From Bryobacterales bacterium (GTDB lineage Bacteria; Acidobacteriota; Terriglobia; Bryobacterales; Bryobacteraceae): a DNA stretch of 16,994 nt. The notes beneath the pieces are model-generated. The model did no database searches. It was not told where the DNA came from and saw only the letters and a list, made by a program, of their open reading frames with translations. This document shows, piece after piece, positions 1-6,999 of the stretch; the first letter of the stretch is position 1; every line of letters begins with the position of its first letter. The position numbers were made by a program, and so were the translations under genes. Location: NCBI GenBank assembly GCA_003517725.1, contig DOZZ01000028.1, positions 1-16,994 on the forward strand. Reading direction: 5' to 3'.

Positions 1-729
1 CCCCAGTTCGCGGGCCAGATCGCACGACTGGTCCTGCGGCGTCGAAAAGAACAGCGCCTCTCGATCCAGCGGCTCCCCCGTCACGAAGCGTATCTGCCGC
101 AGCCGACCCTCGACGCCATCCACCCCGGCAATTCTCGCGCGCCGGATCACCACGCCGGCGTGTTCCAGTTGCTGGCGCTCCCTGGCCGAAAATCGTGCCG
201 GGCCATCGGTCAGCAGCACCACATCGTCGGTCCACGTCTTCAGAGAAATGGCCAATCCGAAGCCGCGGCCGCCTTTGGAGTACACGGCCACCGCGCGATC
301 GCGGTTTTCCCAGCCGTCGCAGTACGGACAATGGTGCACGCTGATTCCGTACAGCTCTTCGATACCAGGAAAATCCGGCAGCCGATCCCTAACGCCCGTA
401 GCCAGCAGAATCTTGCGGCCCGTAATCGTGACGCCCGAATCAAGTTCCACAACGAACCTATCGGAATCCCGCCGAATGGCCTTTACGGTGTTGTCGCAAA
501 TCTTGACGTCGTAAGGTTCCAGGTCACGTCGCGCGAGCCGTAAAAACTCAGCCGGAGCCACCCCATCGCGCGTCAGATACCCGTGCATATGCTTGGACCA
601 CCGGTTACGCTGTTGCCCGGCATCGCACACCATGACGCGCCGCCGGCACCGCCCCAAAATCAGCGCGCAACTCAACCCAGCCGGCCCGCCCCCCACAATC
701 ACGGCATCGAAATGTATACCCTCAGCCAT
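1..729 (-). CDS. Thioredoxin-reductase-like FAD/NAD(P)-dependent oxidoreductase (partial, 3' end beyond window)
   Basis: The reading frame is open from an ATG at 729 to the left edge, giving 243 residues without a stop, so the C-terminus is missing. Residues 8-18 form the FAD-binding Rossmann strand and glycine loop (AVIVGGGPAG). A typical ATG motif lies at 110-112. A redox-active CPYC pair is at 134-137 in the context HHCPYCDGWE. The second nucleotide-binding region (about 147-160) has a glycine-rich turn, SKGGRGFG, rather than the GGGDSA of classical thioredoxin reductase. The protein therefore looks like the TrxB-related branch of cytoplasmic flavoproteins that carry HCPYCDG, not necessarily a true thioredoxin reductase. 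Its physiological substrate cannot be read from the sequence. It lies 58 bp downstream of the DsbD-like gene on the same strand, with repeat element A between them. It could supply electrons for that thiol relay, but this is inferred from position only. Confidence 0.88.
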   Translation of the reverse strand, partial: MAEGIHFDAVIVGGGPAGLSCALILGRCRRRVMVCDAGQQRNRWSKHMHGYLTRDGVAPAEFLRLARRDLEPYDVKICDNTVKAIRRDSDRFVVELDSGVTITGRKILLATGVRDRLPDFPGIEELYGISVHHCPYCDGWENRDRAVAVYSKGGRGFGLAISLKTWTDDVVLLTDGPARFSARERQQLEHAGVVIRRARIAGVDGVEGRLRQIRFVTGEPLDREALFFSTPQDQSCDLARELG

Positions 730-741
730 CAACAAATCCCT

Positions 742-780
742 GTAGTGTAGCCTTCAGGCTGCCGGTGGCTTCAGCCGCCG
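742..780 (+). repeat. REP-like double-hairpin element, copy A
   Basis: GTAG (742-745) and one base are followed by a 7-bp hairpin with a 2-nt loop (747-762, one G-T wobble). A second hairpin with an 8-bp stem and 2-nt loop abuts it (763-780). The element fills most of the gap between the DsbD-like stop codon and the flavoprotein start. Both stems carry the tip CTTCAG. The same plan recurs near 6127, 8252 and 16956. It could also act as a weak attenuator between the two minus-strand genes, but there is no T-run to mark an intrinsic terminator. Confidence 0.7.
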
Positions 781-787
781 TGTCCCA

Positions 788-3070
788 CTAAAGCGCCGCT
801 CGCACAGCAGCCTCGATAGCCTCCGGCGTAGTAAACCCATCAAAGCGCTTTACCTGTTTCCCGGCGCGATCGAACAGCAGCGTCACCGGCAGCTGCTCCA
901 CCTGGAACCGGCTCTTAGTAGCCTCACTGGCCACGGCCACCGGATAAGCAATCGGATTCAGCTTCAGAAACGGCGGAATCACCGAGGCATCGTCATCCAG
1001 TGACACGCCCACCACGGCAACTCCAAGCTGCCCATACTTCGCATACAGCGCATTAAAACTCGGAATTTCCTGGCGGCAAGGCACGCACCAGGTAGCCCAG
1101 AAATTCACCACCAGGACCTTACCCGCCACAGCCGCCGCATCGAAAGTTTGTCCCGGCAAGGCAGTCAAACCAGCACCCTCCAGAGGGCTCCCCTCAGCCG
1201 AAGTCCCCTCAGCCGATGCCGGCCCCGCCGTCCTCAAGAACGCCGCAAACTCGCCCTCATTCCGCGTCAGCCCCGGAAAAGTAGCAACCACCGGATCCCC
1301 CGCCGTGCGCGCCGGATCGTAAATCGCATAGAACGGAATCGCGATGGTATTGAACTTACTCTCCTCCAGCTTCTGATTGGCCTGCGAAGCCGCGTCCGTA
1401 CTATCCGTATAAAGGTCCACCAGCACGAAATCCTGGAGCGCCGCCATGATCTCGGGCTTCGGGAACATGTTGCTCTTCATCCAATGGCAATTGGTGCAGG
1501 CATAACCCGTGAAGTTCACCAGCACCTTCTTATGCGCGGCGCGCGCCTTAGCCAGCGCACCTTCCAGATCGTTGGTCAGCCAAACCAGCCCACTCGCATC
1601 CCCCGAAGCCTTATCCGGAGGCGGCACAATGGCATCCAACTCGCCCAGCCGCGCGCCGCTCATCCCCGGGATCAGCGTGATCGCGAAGATCACAAACGCC
1701 ATGCCAGTGAACAATCTCCCCAGCCCCAGCTTCTCGTCGCGCTCGATGCCCTCGAGCCGCAGAAAGCCCAGCACATACAGCCCGGCCATCAGGAACAGCA
1801 CGATCCACGCGGCCAGAAAGCGCTCGCGCGTGAGCAGGTTCCAGCGCAACACCAGGTCCACCGCCGAAAGATACTTCAACATCGCCGCGATGATGACGAA
1901 GCCCATCACCACCTTGACCCGCGCCAGCCACCCGCCACTACGCGGCAGCTTCTTCAGATAACTCGGAAACAGCGCCAGCAGAAAAAAGGGCAGTGCCAGT
2001 CCGCTCGCGAAAAACACCATGCCCAGCAACGGCCGCGCCGCCCCGCCCTGCACTGACGCAGCCAACAGCGAGCCCATGAACGGACCCACGCAAGCAAACG
2101 AAGTCAGCGCGAACGTCAGGCCCATCACCAAGGTTCCGGCCGTCCCCCCGCCTTCAGAAGCCCGGTTCATGCGCGTCAGTACGCCCGACGGCAGCGTGAT
2201 CTCAAACGCCCCCAGCAAACTCAGCCCGAACGCCAGAAACACCGCGGCAATCACGCCGTTGACCCAAGGGTTCGACCCCAACTGCTTCACGCCCGACGCA
2301 CCCAACAGAGCCGACGTAATCAGCCCAAGTGCTGAAAACAGCACAATGATGCCTAAACAGAAGATGGCCGCCTGCGCCACCGACGCCCGCCGCGACCGTT
2401 CCCTCTGGTTCAGAAAGAACGACATGGTGATCGGGATCATCGGGAACACGCACGGCGTAAAGATCGAAGCCAGTCCGAATCCAAAAGCCGCCAATAAAAA
2501 CGCTGCCAGCCCGCCTTCCGCGGCCGGCTTGGCGGCGCCCGGCGCAGCCGCGCGGCTTACATGGGTCACATCGGTGTACCCGCTCGGAATCGCAAATGCC
2601 ACGGCGGCCGCTCCAGCCTGCACCGTCAACTCCGCCGAGGCGGTTCGCGTAACCGGCGGAATGCAAGAAGTGCTGCTGCAAACCTGGTATCTCGGTTTCA
2701 CCTCAACCGGCACGCTTCCCGGCGCGGCCTCCCGCTTCACCGCCAGTTCAAACAGAAACTCGGCGCTGCCCTCATAAGTTTCGGTATCAGCCTGAAAATT
2801 GGGATCGTACTTGCGCTCTGGCTTGGGTTGATAAACGTGAACCGCGTCGATCGCCGCATTCGGCGTCACCGTCAGCGTCGTGGCAATCGGCCCAGGCGGG
2901 GTAGTAAACGAATAAAGATGCCAGCCGCTATCGATGCTCGCGGTCAGCCGGCCCACGGCTTTGGCCCCAGGCGCCACGGGGCCGTCGAACCGCAGCTGCC
3001 AATGCACATGCTCCGGCGTGGCGCCAAAGGCCGCCGCCACTCCGAAAGCCAGCACTAGCAGCGGCCGCAT
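788..3070 (-). CDS. DsbD-like thiol:disulfide interchange protein fused to a C-terminal TlpA-like thioredoxin
   Basis: This membrane protein should carry reducing electrons from cytoplasmic thioredoxin to the periplasm. Residue numbers here count from the upstream GTG at 3091 (767 aa). A signal peptide lies at about 8-24. A DsbD N-terminal domain at about 28-160 holds Cys138 and Cys143 (CSSTSC). About eight membrane segments follow at 194-476, with the DsbD-beta cysteines Cys214 (TPCVFPM) and Cys334 (ACVGP). A thioredoxin-like domain at about 500-622 has C532-TN-C535. A short Ser/Glu/Gly linker leads to an extra TlpA/ResA-like thioredoxin at 640-767 with WCVPC (669-672) and a cis-Pro region (QLP, 733-735). 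DsbD usually ends after the first thioredoxin domain at about 570 residues, so the last domain is additional. I prefer the ATG at 3070: it sits just after the plsX stop and gives a clean signal peptide. The GTG start would overlap plsX by 16 bp. It is probably the last gene, or the last but one, of the yceD-rpmF-plsX transcript. Confidence 0.9.
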   Translation of the reverse strand: MRPLLVLAFGVAAAFGATPEHVHWQLRFDGPVAPGAKAVGRLTASIDSGWHLYSFTTPPGPIATTLTVTPNAAIDAVHVYQPKPERKYDPNFQADTETYEGSAEFLFELAVKREAAPGSVPVEVKPRYQVCSSTSCIPPVTRTASAELTVQAGAAAVAFAIPSGYTDVTHVSRAAAPGAAKPAAEGGLAAFLLAAFGFGLASIFTPCVFPMIPITMSFFLNQRERSRRASVAQAAIFCLGIIVLFSALGLITSALLGASGVKQLGSNPWVNGVIAAVFLAFGLSLLGAFEITLPSGVLTRMNRASEGGGTAGTLVMGLTFALTSFACVGPFMGSLLAASVQGGAARPLLGMVFFASGLALPFFLLALFPSYLKKLPRSGGWLARVKVVMGFVIIAAMLKYLSAVDLVLRWNLLTRERFLAAWIVLFLMAGLYVLGFLRLEGIERDEKLGLGRLFTGMAFVIFAITLIPGMSGARLGELDAIVPPPDKASGDASGLVWLTNDLEGALAKARAAHKKVLVNFTGYACTNCHWMKSNMFPKPEIMAALQDFVLVDLYTDSTDAASQANQKLEESKFNTIAIPFYAIYDPARTAGDPVVATFPGLTRNEGEFAAFLRTAGPASAEGTSAEGSPLEGAGLTALPGQTFDAAAVAGKVLVVNFWATWCVPCRQEIPSFNALYAKYGQLGVAVVGVSLDDDASVIPPFLKLNPIAYPVAVASEATKSRFQVEQLPVTLLFDRAGKQVKRFDGFTTPEAIEAAVRAAL

Positions 3071-3075
3071 AGCCC

Positions 3076-4083
3076 CTACTGCGGCACGCACTGCAGGCGC
3101 TTCTCGATCTCCTGGTTCAAATTGCTGGTCGAGAATTCCTTGGCCACGCGGATCGCGTTGTGAATCGCATTAGCGTCCGACCGGCCATGGCAGATGATGC
3201 ACACGCCGTTCAGCCCCAGCAGCGGCGCGCCGCCGTATTCGGCATAGTCGATGCGCTTGCGCAGGTCGGTATACGCGCCCCGCGACAGCACGTAACCCAC
3301 CTTGCGCGAAATGGAAGTCTTCAGCGACTCGCGCAGCAGGCCCTTAATCATGTCCGCCAGCCCTTCGCTCACCTTCAGCGCCACGTTGCCGATGAACCCG
3401 TCGCACACGATCACGTCCGCCACGCCCGAATAAATGTCGCGGCCTTCCACGTTGCCGATGAAGTTGATCGGCAGCGCCTTCAACAAGGGCGTCACGGAGC
3501 GCGTCAGTTCGTTGCCCTTGTGCTCCTCTTCGCCAATCGACAGCAGGCCCACCCGCGGCCGCTCGCGCCGCAGGACCAACCTGCTATAGACCTCGCCCAT
3601 CACGGCAAACTGCGCCAGCATCTCCGCCGAGCAGTCCACATTAGCGCCGACGTCCACCACCACCACCGGCTGCCCCGGAATCTTGGTGGGGAAGACGCCC
3701 GACAGCGCCGGACGGTCGACGCCCGAGACCTTGCCCTGCACCATCTTGGCGATGGCCATGCATGCCCCGGTGTTGCCGGCCGACACAAAGCCCTGCGCTT
3801 CGCCGCTCTGCACCAGCCGCGACGCCACGTGCATCGAGCTATTGCGCTTCGACCGCGCCGCCTTCGCCGCGCTGTCCTCCATCGTGATGTGCTCGGCCGC
3901 CGGTACGATCTCGATCGGCAAGTCGCGCCAGCCCTCATGCTTATCGAGAGCGGGTTCGATCACTTCCTCGCGTCCTACCAGTAGAACCTTTACATCGAGT
4001 GCTCTAACAGCCCGAAGCGCACCTTCCACCTCAGGTTTTGGGTGATCGTCTCCACCCATCGCGTCCAGAGCAATGGTGACCAT
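3076..4083 (-). CDS. plsX: Phosphate acyltransferase PlsX
   Basis: PlsX converts acyl-ACP and inorganic phosphate into acyl phosphate, the first committed donor for the PlsX/PlsY route of phosphatidic acid synthesis, on the inner face of the membrane. The 335-residue length is usual. Family motifs are all present: DAMGGDDHP at 7-15, SAGNTGA at 101-107, VDVGANVD at 143-150, EEEHKGNE at about 185-192, CDGFIGN at 227-233, YGGAPLLG at 283-290 and HGRSDA at 299-304. The ATG start lies 14 bp after the rpmF stop, with no clear Shine-Dalgarno sequence, suggesting translation coupled to the upstream gene. The yceD-rpmF-plsX order is a widely conserved bacterial arrangement. Often fab genes follow plsX; here the DsbD-like gene follows, abutting or overlapping its stop. 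Confidence 0.97.
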   Translation of the reverse strand: MVTIALDAMGGDDHPKPEVEGALRAVRALDVKVLLVGREEVIEPALDKHEGWRDLPIEIVPAAEHITMEDSAAKAARSKRNSSMHVASRLVQSGEAQGFVSAGNTGACMAIAKMVQGKVSGVDRPALSGVFPTKIPGQPVVVVDVGANVDCSAEMLAQFAVMGEVYSRLVLRRERPRVGLLSIGEEEHKGNELTRSVTPLLKALPINFIGNVEGRDIYSGVADVIVCDGFIGNVALKVSEGLADMIKGLLRESLKTSISRKVGYVLSRGAYTDLRKRIDYAEYGGAPLLGLNGVCIICHGRSDANAIHNAIRVAKEFSTSNLNQEIEKRLQCVPQ

Positions 4084-4097
4084 TCTAGGGCTGTGCG

Positions 4098-4280
4098 CTA
4101 CTGAGCTGCGACTTCGATAACTTCACGGCCCTTATAGAAGCCGCACAGCGGGCACGCCCGATGGGGCAACTTTTGTTCGTGGCACTTCGGGCACTCGGAA
4201 ACCCCGGCCGTCTTCAGCGCATCGTGCGCGCGGCGCTTGCCAGTGCGGGCCGCCGAATGTCTCCGTTTGGGATTTGGCAT
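4098..4280 (-). CDS. rpmF: 50S ribosomal protein L32
   Basis: A 60-residue basic protein with the L32 N-terminus ([19 protein letters not shown]). A zinc-ribbon pattern follows: C30-x2-C33, then C43-x2-C46 (CPKC and CPLC). All four cysteines are present, so this is the zinc-binding form and not the cysteine-free paralogue found in some genomes. The start is supported by a strong Shine-Dalgarno sequence, GAGG, seven bases ahead of the ATG. It lies between yceD and plsX, the standard context, and is probably made from the promoter ahead of yceD. Confidence 0.97.
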   Translation of the reverse strand: MPNPKRRHSAARTGKRRAHDALKTAGVSECPKCHEQKLPHRACPLCGFYKGREVIEVAAQ

Positions 4281-4314
4281 CAGTTCACCTCAGTCAATTT
4301 TGATCCAGCTAACA

Positions 4315-4842
4315 CTAATTCGCGGCAATATCGCGAAGCGCCGCCCAGCGATCGTCGCCCGCCTTGGCGCTGCAATCGCAAGTGACGGCATTCCGGTCCG
4401 ACCCGCAGACCGGACAGATTCCTTTGCAATCCTGGCGGCACAACTTCTGCATTGGAAGCTGCAAAAGTACCTGTTCCACCAGCACATCCTTCAACTCAAT
4501 ACCATCGCCGACGTAAAACCCGGTCTCCGCATCGGCTTCGTCAATGGCGATCTCTTCGCCACCCGCGGCCTCGCTGGCCGGTTCGTAAAATAAATCAAAA
4601 TCCGCTTCCACCGGGAACGCCGCGGCGCCCAGGCAGCGGTCACATTCCGCCCCCGCCTCCAGCGCCACGTGGCCCTTCAATCGAAACTGATCTTCCGTGC
4701 CGGGCAAAAGCTCGGCTACACCCGTCGCGTGCGCCCGGCTCAGCGCCCGCACCCCGGACTCCCCGAAATCCAATTCGTCCGCCGCATACGACTCGTCAAA
4801 CTGAAGCTTGCGAGTCTCCAGATCCTGAATTTTGATAAACAT
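4315..4842 (-). CDS. yceD: YceD/DUF177 family protein
   Basis: This 175-residue protein precedes rpmF, as DUF177 (YceD) proteins usually do. The family has been linked to 23S rRNA accumulation and ribosome assembly, although its exact biochemical role is unsettled. Visible family marks are the CDRC pair (67-70) after LEAGAE, the acidic middle segment (about 90-108), the ELKDVLVEQVLLQLP stretch (116-130) and the CRQDCKGICPVCG cluster (135-147). That cluster, with Cys155 and Cys157, may bind zinc. The C-terminal DRWAALRDI is also typical. A short gap of 34 bp separates it from rpmF, and a good sigma70-type promoter lies directly upstream, making this the first gene of the operon. The ATG is preceded by AGGG four bases upstream, a modest ribosome binding site. 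Confidence 0.88.
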   Translation of the reverse strand: MFIKIQDLETRKLQFDESYAADELDFGESGVRALSRAHATGVAELLPGTEDQFRLKGHVALEAGAECDRCLGAAAFPVEADFDLFYEPASEAAGGEEIAIDEADAETGFYVGDGIELKDVLVEQVLLQLPMQKLCRQDCKGICPVCGSDRNAVTCDCSAKAGDDRWAALRDIAAN

Positions 4843-4876
4843 GGGACCCTAAGGCGTGACTTTCCCGAAACTACTG

Positions 4877-4905
4877 AGTATAGCAGCCGCCCCTTTGGCT
4901 ATCAA
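4877..4905 (-). promoter_or_regulatory. Sigma70-type promoter of the yceD-rpmF-plsX operon
   Basis: On the minus strand TTGATA (4905-4900) and TATACT (4882-4877) are separated by exactly 17 bases. Each hexamer matches the sigma70 consensus at five of six positions. The predicted start of transcription, near 4870, leaves a leader of about 28 nt before the yceD ATG. The -35 box overlaps the TGA stop codon of the upstream glycosyltransferase (4904-4902), so the two units are packed together. Confidence 0.62.
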
Positions 4906-6047
4906 TACGCAGCACGCGCGGCCATCGCCTGCTCCATCAAATCGGGAATCTCGAAAACAGCGCGATTATTGACCGCGTTCGCATTCCCCCGGAAGCGTTC
5001 ATATTCACCGCCCGCCAGCATCCTCTCGATAGCTTCGACCAGATTCTTGAACGTCGGCACCACAATGCCGACGCCCTCGCTCTCCACCCACTCGGCGTTG
5101 TAACGCTCCTGCGGCAGCGTCCACGCATTGCGCTCCACAATCACCGGCAGGCCCATGCGCACCGCCTCGCTGATGCTGCCCGGCCCCGGTTTGCCAATAA
5201 AGAAATCCGCCAGGTACATCAGCTTGGGCATCTCGCGCGTGAAGCCTTCCACGTGCACCGGCATGCGCCACTGCCGCGCCCGCAGCTTGTCGGCCAGCTT
5301 TTGGTTGTGCCCGCAGATCAGAATCAATTGCACCGGCAGCTCCGAAGCATCCACGCGCCGGGCCACCAGGTTTAGCGCGCGCGACCCGTGGCCGCCGAAG
5401 AGCACCAGCCCTGTCGGCAGGTCGTCCCGCAGCCCCAGCGCCTGCCGTGCCGCTCGCCGATCAATATCAATCGGCTCGTAAAAATCCGGGTTCACAATCA
5501 TCCCGCTGGTCTTCAGAACGCGCTGCTCGGGAAAGCCCATCTCGCGCGCCTGTTCCACCGCCCGGTCCGTCCCGCAGACGATATATTGCGGCTGCCGCCG
5601 CTCCATCCAGAAGTGCGGCGGATAATCCGCCAGGTCCGTCATGACGGTCATCATCGGCGTGCCTGGGTGGCGCCGCTGCAAACTTTGGTGCAGCGCCCGG
5701 TTGAAGTTGGGGATCAGCGACACCACCAGATCCGGCTTCTTCCCCGTCCAGTATTCCGTTAGCAACCGAAGCTGGGGCTGGTGATACATCCTAATAATCC
5801 CGTGCATCGCGCGCATCAACTGCGGCGACCCCAGTGTCCAACCTTTCTTCAAAGTAATGTTGTAGATATCTTGCAGTCGTAACCCGCTTATTTTCCTGAA
5901 GATATCCAAAGAATCGAACAACTCCTGCAGATTCAGCATGCACACTTCCCAAGGCCGCTGCTGCTTCTCCAGCACCCGCTTCAACGCCATAGCGGCACTT
6001 CGATGCCCGCCCCCGGCATCAAAGAACACCATGTGAACCTGCTTCAT
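4902..6047 (-). CDS. MGDG-synthase-like / GT28-type lipid glycosyltransferase
   Basis: The protein resembles the family of monogalactosyldiacylglycerol synthases and processive diacylglycerol glucosyltransferases (UgtP-type), which transfer a sugar from a UDP-sugar to a membrane lipid; MurG is a distant relative. From the ATG at 6047 it has 381 residues. The N-terminal acceptor domain opens with FFDAGGGHRSAA (8-19), the glycine-histidine signature of the MGDG-synthase N-domain. The donor domain contains LVLFGGHGS (214-222), ICGHN (244-248) and a GT28-like sugar-nucleotide motif, GKPGPGSISEA (285-295). There is no signal peptide; such enzymes act at the cytoplasmic face of the membrane. The frame extends upstream to a GTG at 6116, but the added residues look unlike the family, so I chose the ATG. 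The acceptor lipid and donor sugar cannot be told from sequence. It is transcribed away from a PAP2 phosphatase and towards the plsX operon. Confidence 0.85.
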   Translation of the reverse strand: MKQVHMVFFDAGGGHRSAAMALKRVLEKQQRPWEVCMLNLQELFDSLDIFRKISGLRLQDIYNITLKKGWTLGSPQLMRAMHGIIRMYHQPQLRLLTEYWTGKKPDLVVSLIPNFNRALHQSLQRRHPGTPMMTVMTDLADYPPHFWMERRQPQYIVCGTDRAVEQAREMGFPEQRVLKTSGMIVNPDFYEPIDIDRRAARQALGLRDDLPTGLVLFGGHGSRALNLVARRVDASELPVQLILICGHNQKLADKLRARQWRMPVHVEGFTREMPKLMYLADFFIGKPGPGSISEAVRMGLPVIVERNAWTLPQERYNAEWVESEGVGIVVPTFKNLVEAIERMLAGGEYERFRGNANAVNNRAVFEIPDLMEQAMAARAAY

Positions 6048-6126
6048 TGTCAGAACGATTCTGTCACGTTTGCGCGACGAACTCGTTGTGGGCTGGCACC
6101 AGGGTTGGCCACCCACGAAAAACGTT

Positions 6127-6165
6127 GTAGTGCGGCTTTTAAGCTGCGGGCGGCTTTAGCCGGCC
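6127..6165 (+). repeat. REP-like double-hairpin element, copy B
   Basis: GTAG (6127-6130) and one base are followed by a hairpin with a 7-bp stem and TT loop (6132-6147, one wobble pair). A second hairpin abuts it (6148-6165, 8 pairs with one mismatch, TT loop). It has the same plan and length as copy A. It sits between the divergent glycosyltransferase and PAP2 genes. Confidence 0.7.
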
Positions 6166-6345
6166 TGCCGCTTCCAGAAGTCTTTGGCCCTGGTTTTATC
6201 GACCCTGCGTCTGCCGATGGCAAAGTGGTGCCGCAGTCTGGAGAGAGCCACGTAGTGGCCCCCGCCATGCTACCTTTAAAGAGAAGCTACTCAGTGTCCA
6301 CGGGCTGATTGGCGATCCTCCGATCGGCAACTCCGGAGCCTGTCC
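6166..6345. other. Unexplained intergenic DNA after repeat copy B
   Basis: The divergent gap between the glycosyltransferase and the PAP2 gene is 298 bp. Apart from repeat copy B I see no gene in it. On the minus strand a GTAG (6271-6268) is followed about ten bases on by a perfect 5-bp hairpin (GCCAC, 3-nt loop, GTGGC; 6245-6257). It may be an inverted partner of copy B. A 72-codon minus-strand frame crosses the gap but has no recognisable features. A Shine-Dalgarno GGAG (6335-6338) belongs to the PAP2 gene. I found no convincing promoter hexamer pair. Confidence 0.35.
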
Positions 6346-6879
6346 ATGAGTTCCATGTTCTCAGCCATCACCAGTCGCGACCACAAGCTCATGCGCCGCA
6401 TCAACCGCTGGGCTGCGCCCCAGTGGATACGGCTTTGGATGATCTGGGCCACGCGCCTCGGCGACGGCTGGCTGTGGTCCATGATGGCCCTCGTCATCCT
6501 TCTTTTCGGCGGCGCCGACCGTTTCGCCGCCATCGCCGCCGCCGGCATGGCTTCGGCCTCCGGAACGCTGCTCTTCATGGCGATTAAGCGGATCTGCGGC
6601 CGCGAGCGCCCCTGCGCCACCGAGCCCCACTGCTGGGCCCGCCTCCTGCCGCCCGACCAGTTCTCATTCCCCTCCGGCCACAGCATCAACGCTTTCGCCA
6701 TCACGACGCCGTTGATTCTTTTCTATCCCGCGCTCACTCTCGGCCTCCTGTTCTGCGCCGCCAGCGTCGCGCTTTCCCGCATCTTGTTAGGACTGCACTT
6801 CTTGAGCGACGTCATCGCCGGCTGCGTCATCGGCATGCTCATCGGCTACGGCGCCTACCTCTTAGTACTGACGTCTTAA
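6346..6879 (+). CDS. PAP2-family membrane phosphatase
   Basis: A 177-residue integral membrane phosphatase with the full three-part PAP2 signature: K81-x6-R88-P89, PSGH at 109-112 and S144-R145-x5-H151-x3-D155. The two catalytic histidines (112 and 151) are present. Hydrophobic segments lie at about 43-55, 62-80, 115-142 and 155-174. Substrates in this family include phosphatidic acid, undecaprenyl pyrophosphate and other lipid phosphates; sequence alone does not decide between them. The start is supported by GGAG seven bases upstream of the ATG. The neighbouring divergent lipid glycosyltransferase and the nearby plsX fit a lipid or envelope role, though not as a shared transcript. Confidence 0.9.
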   Translation: MSSMFSAITSRDHKLMRRINRWAAPQWIRLWMIWATRLGDGWLWSMMALVILLFGGADRFAAIAAAGMASASGTLLFMAIKRICGRERPCATEPHCWARLLPPDQFSFPSGHSINAFAITTPLILFYPALTLGLLFCAASVALSRILLGLHFLSDVIAGCVIGMLIGYGAYLLVLTS

Positions 6880-6909
6880 ACAAACCGTGCGCCATTTGTT
6901 CTAATGCGC

Positions 6910-6915
6910 TATACT
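6910..6915 (+). promoter_or_regulatory. Possible -10 box upstream of the RNA helicase
   Basis: TATACT matches the sigma70 -10 consensus at five of six positions and lies 84 bp before the helicase ATG, just after the PAP2 gene ends. No acceptable -35 hexamer is seen 16-18 bp upstream, and there is no TGn extension, so this is weak. If real, it implies a leader of about 80 nt that is CT-rich and ends in a run of eight A. Confidence 0.25.
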
Positions 6916-6999
6916 TCAAACAGTTAAGTTAGTTCGCGATCCCTTCTGCTTCACTTCGGTACTCTTCGGCTCGCCGCTTTCTTCAAAAAAAACAATTGA

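Noticed and set aside
1177..1222. Short direct repeat in the DsbD-TlpA linker (SAEGT/SAEGS)
   Set aside because: It is a two-unit low-complexity linker duplication, common in flexible interdomain segments, and not evidence of a mobile element.
1148..2056. Plus-strand open frame (302 codons) opposite the DsbD-like gene
   Set aside because: Its Arg/Gln/His-rich translation is an antisense artefact; the minus strand carries the complete conserved DsbD domains.
3160..3984. Plus-strand open frame (274 codons) opposite plsX
   Set aside because: It is antisense to an intact plsX with all motifs, and its translation is rich in His/Arg/Ala without family features.
6050..6268. Minus-strand 72-codon frame in the glycosyltransferase-PAP2 gap
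   Set aside because: It overlaps repeat copy B and the start of the glycosyltransferase region, has no ribosome site or recognisable motif, and is more simply a chance frame in GC-rich DNA.
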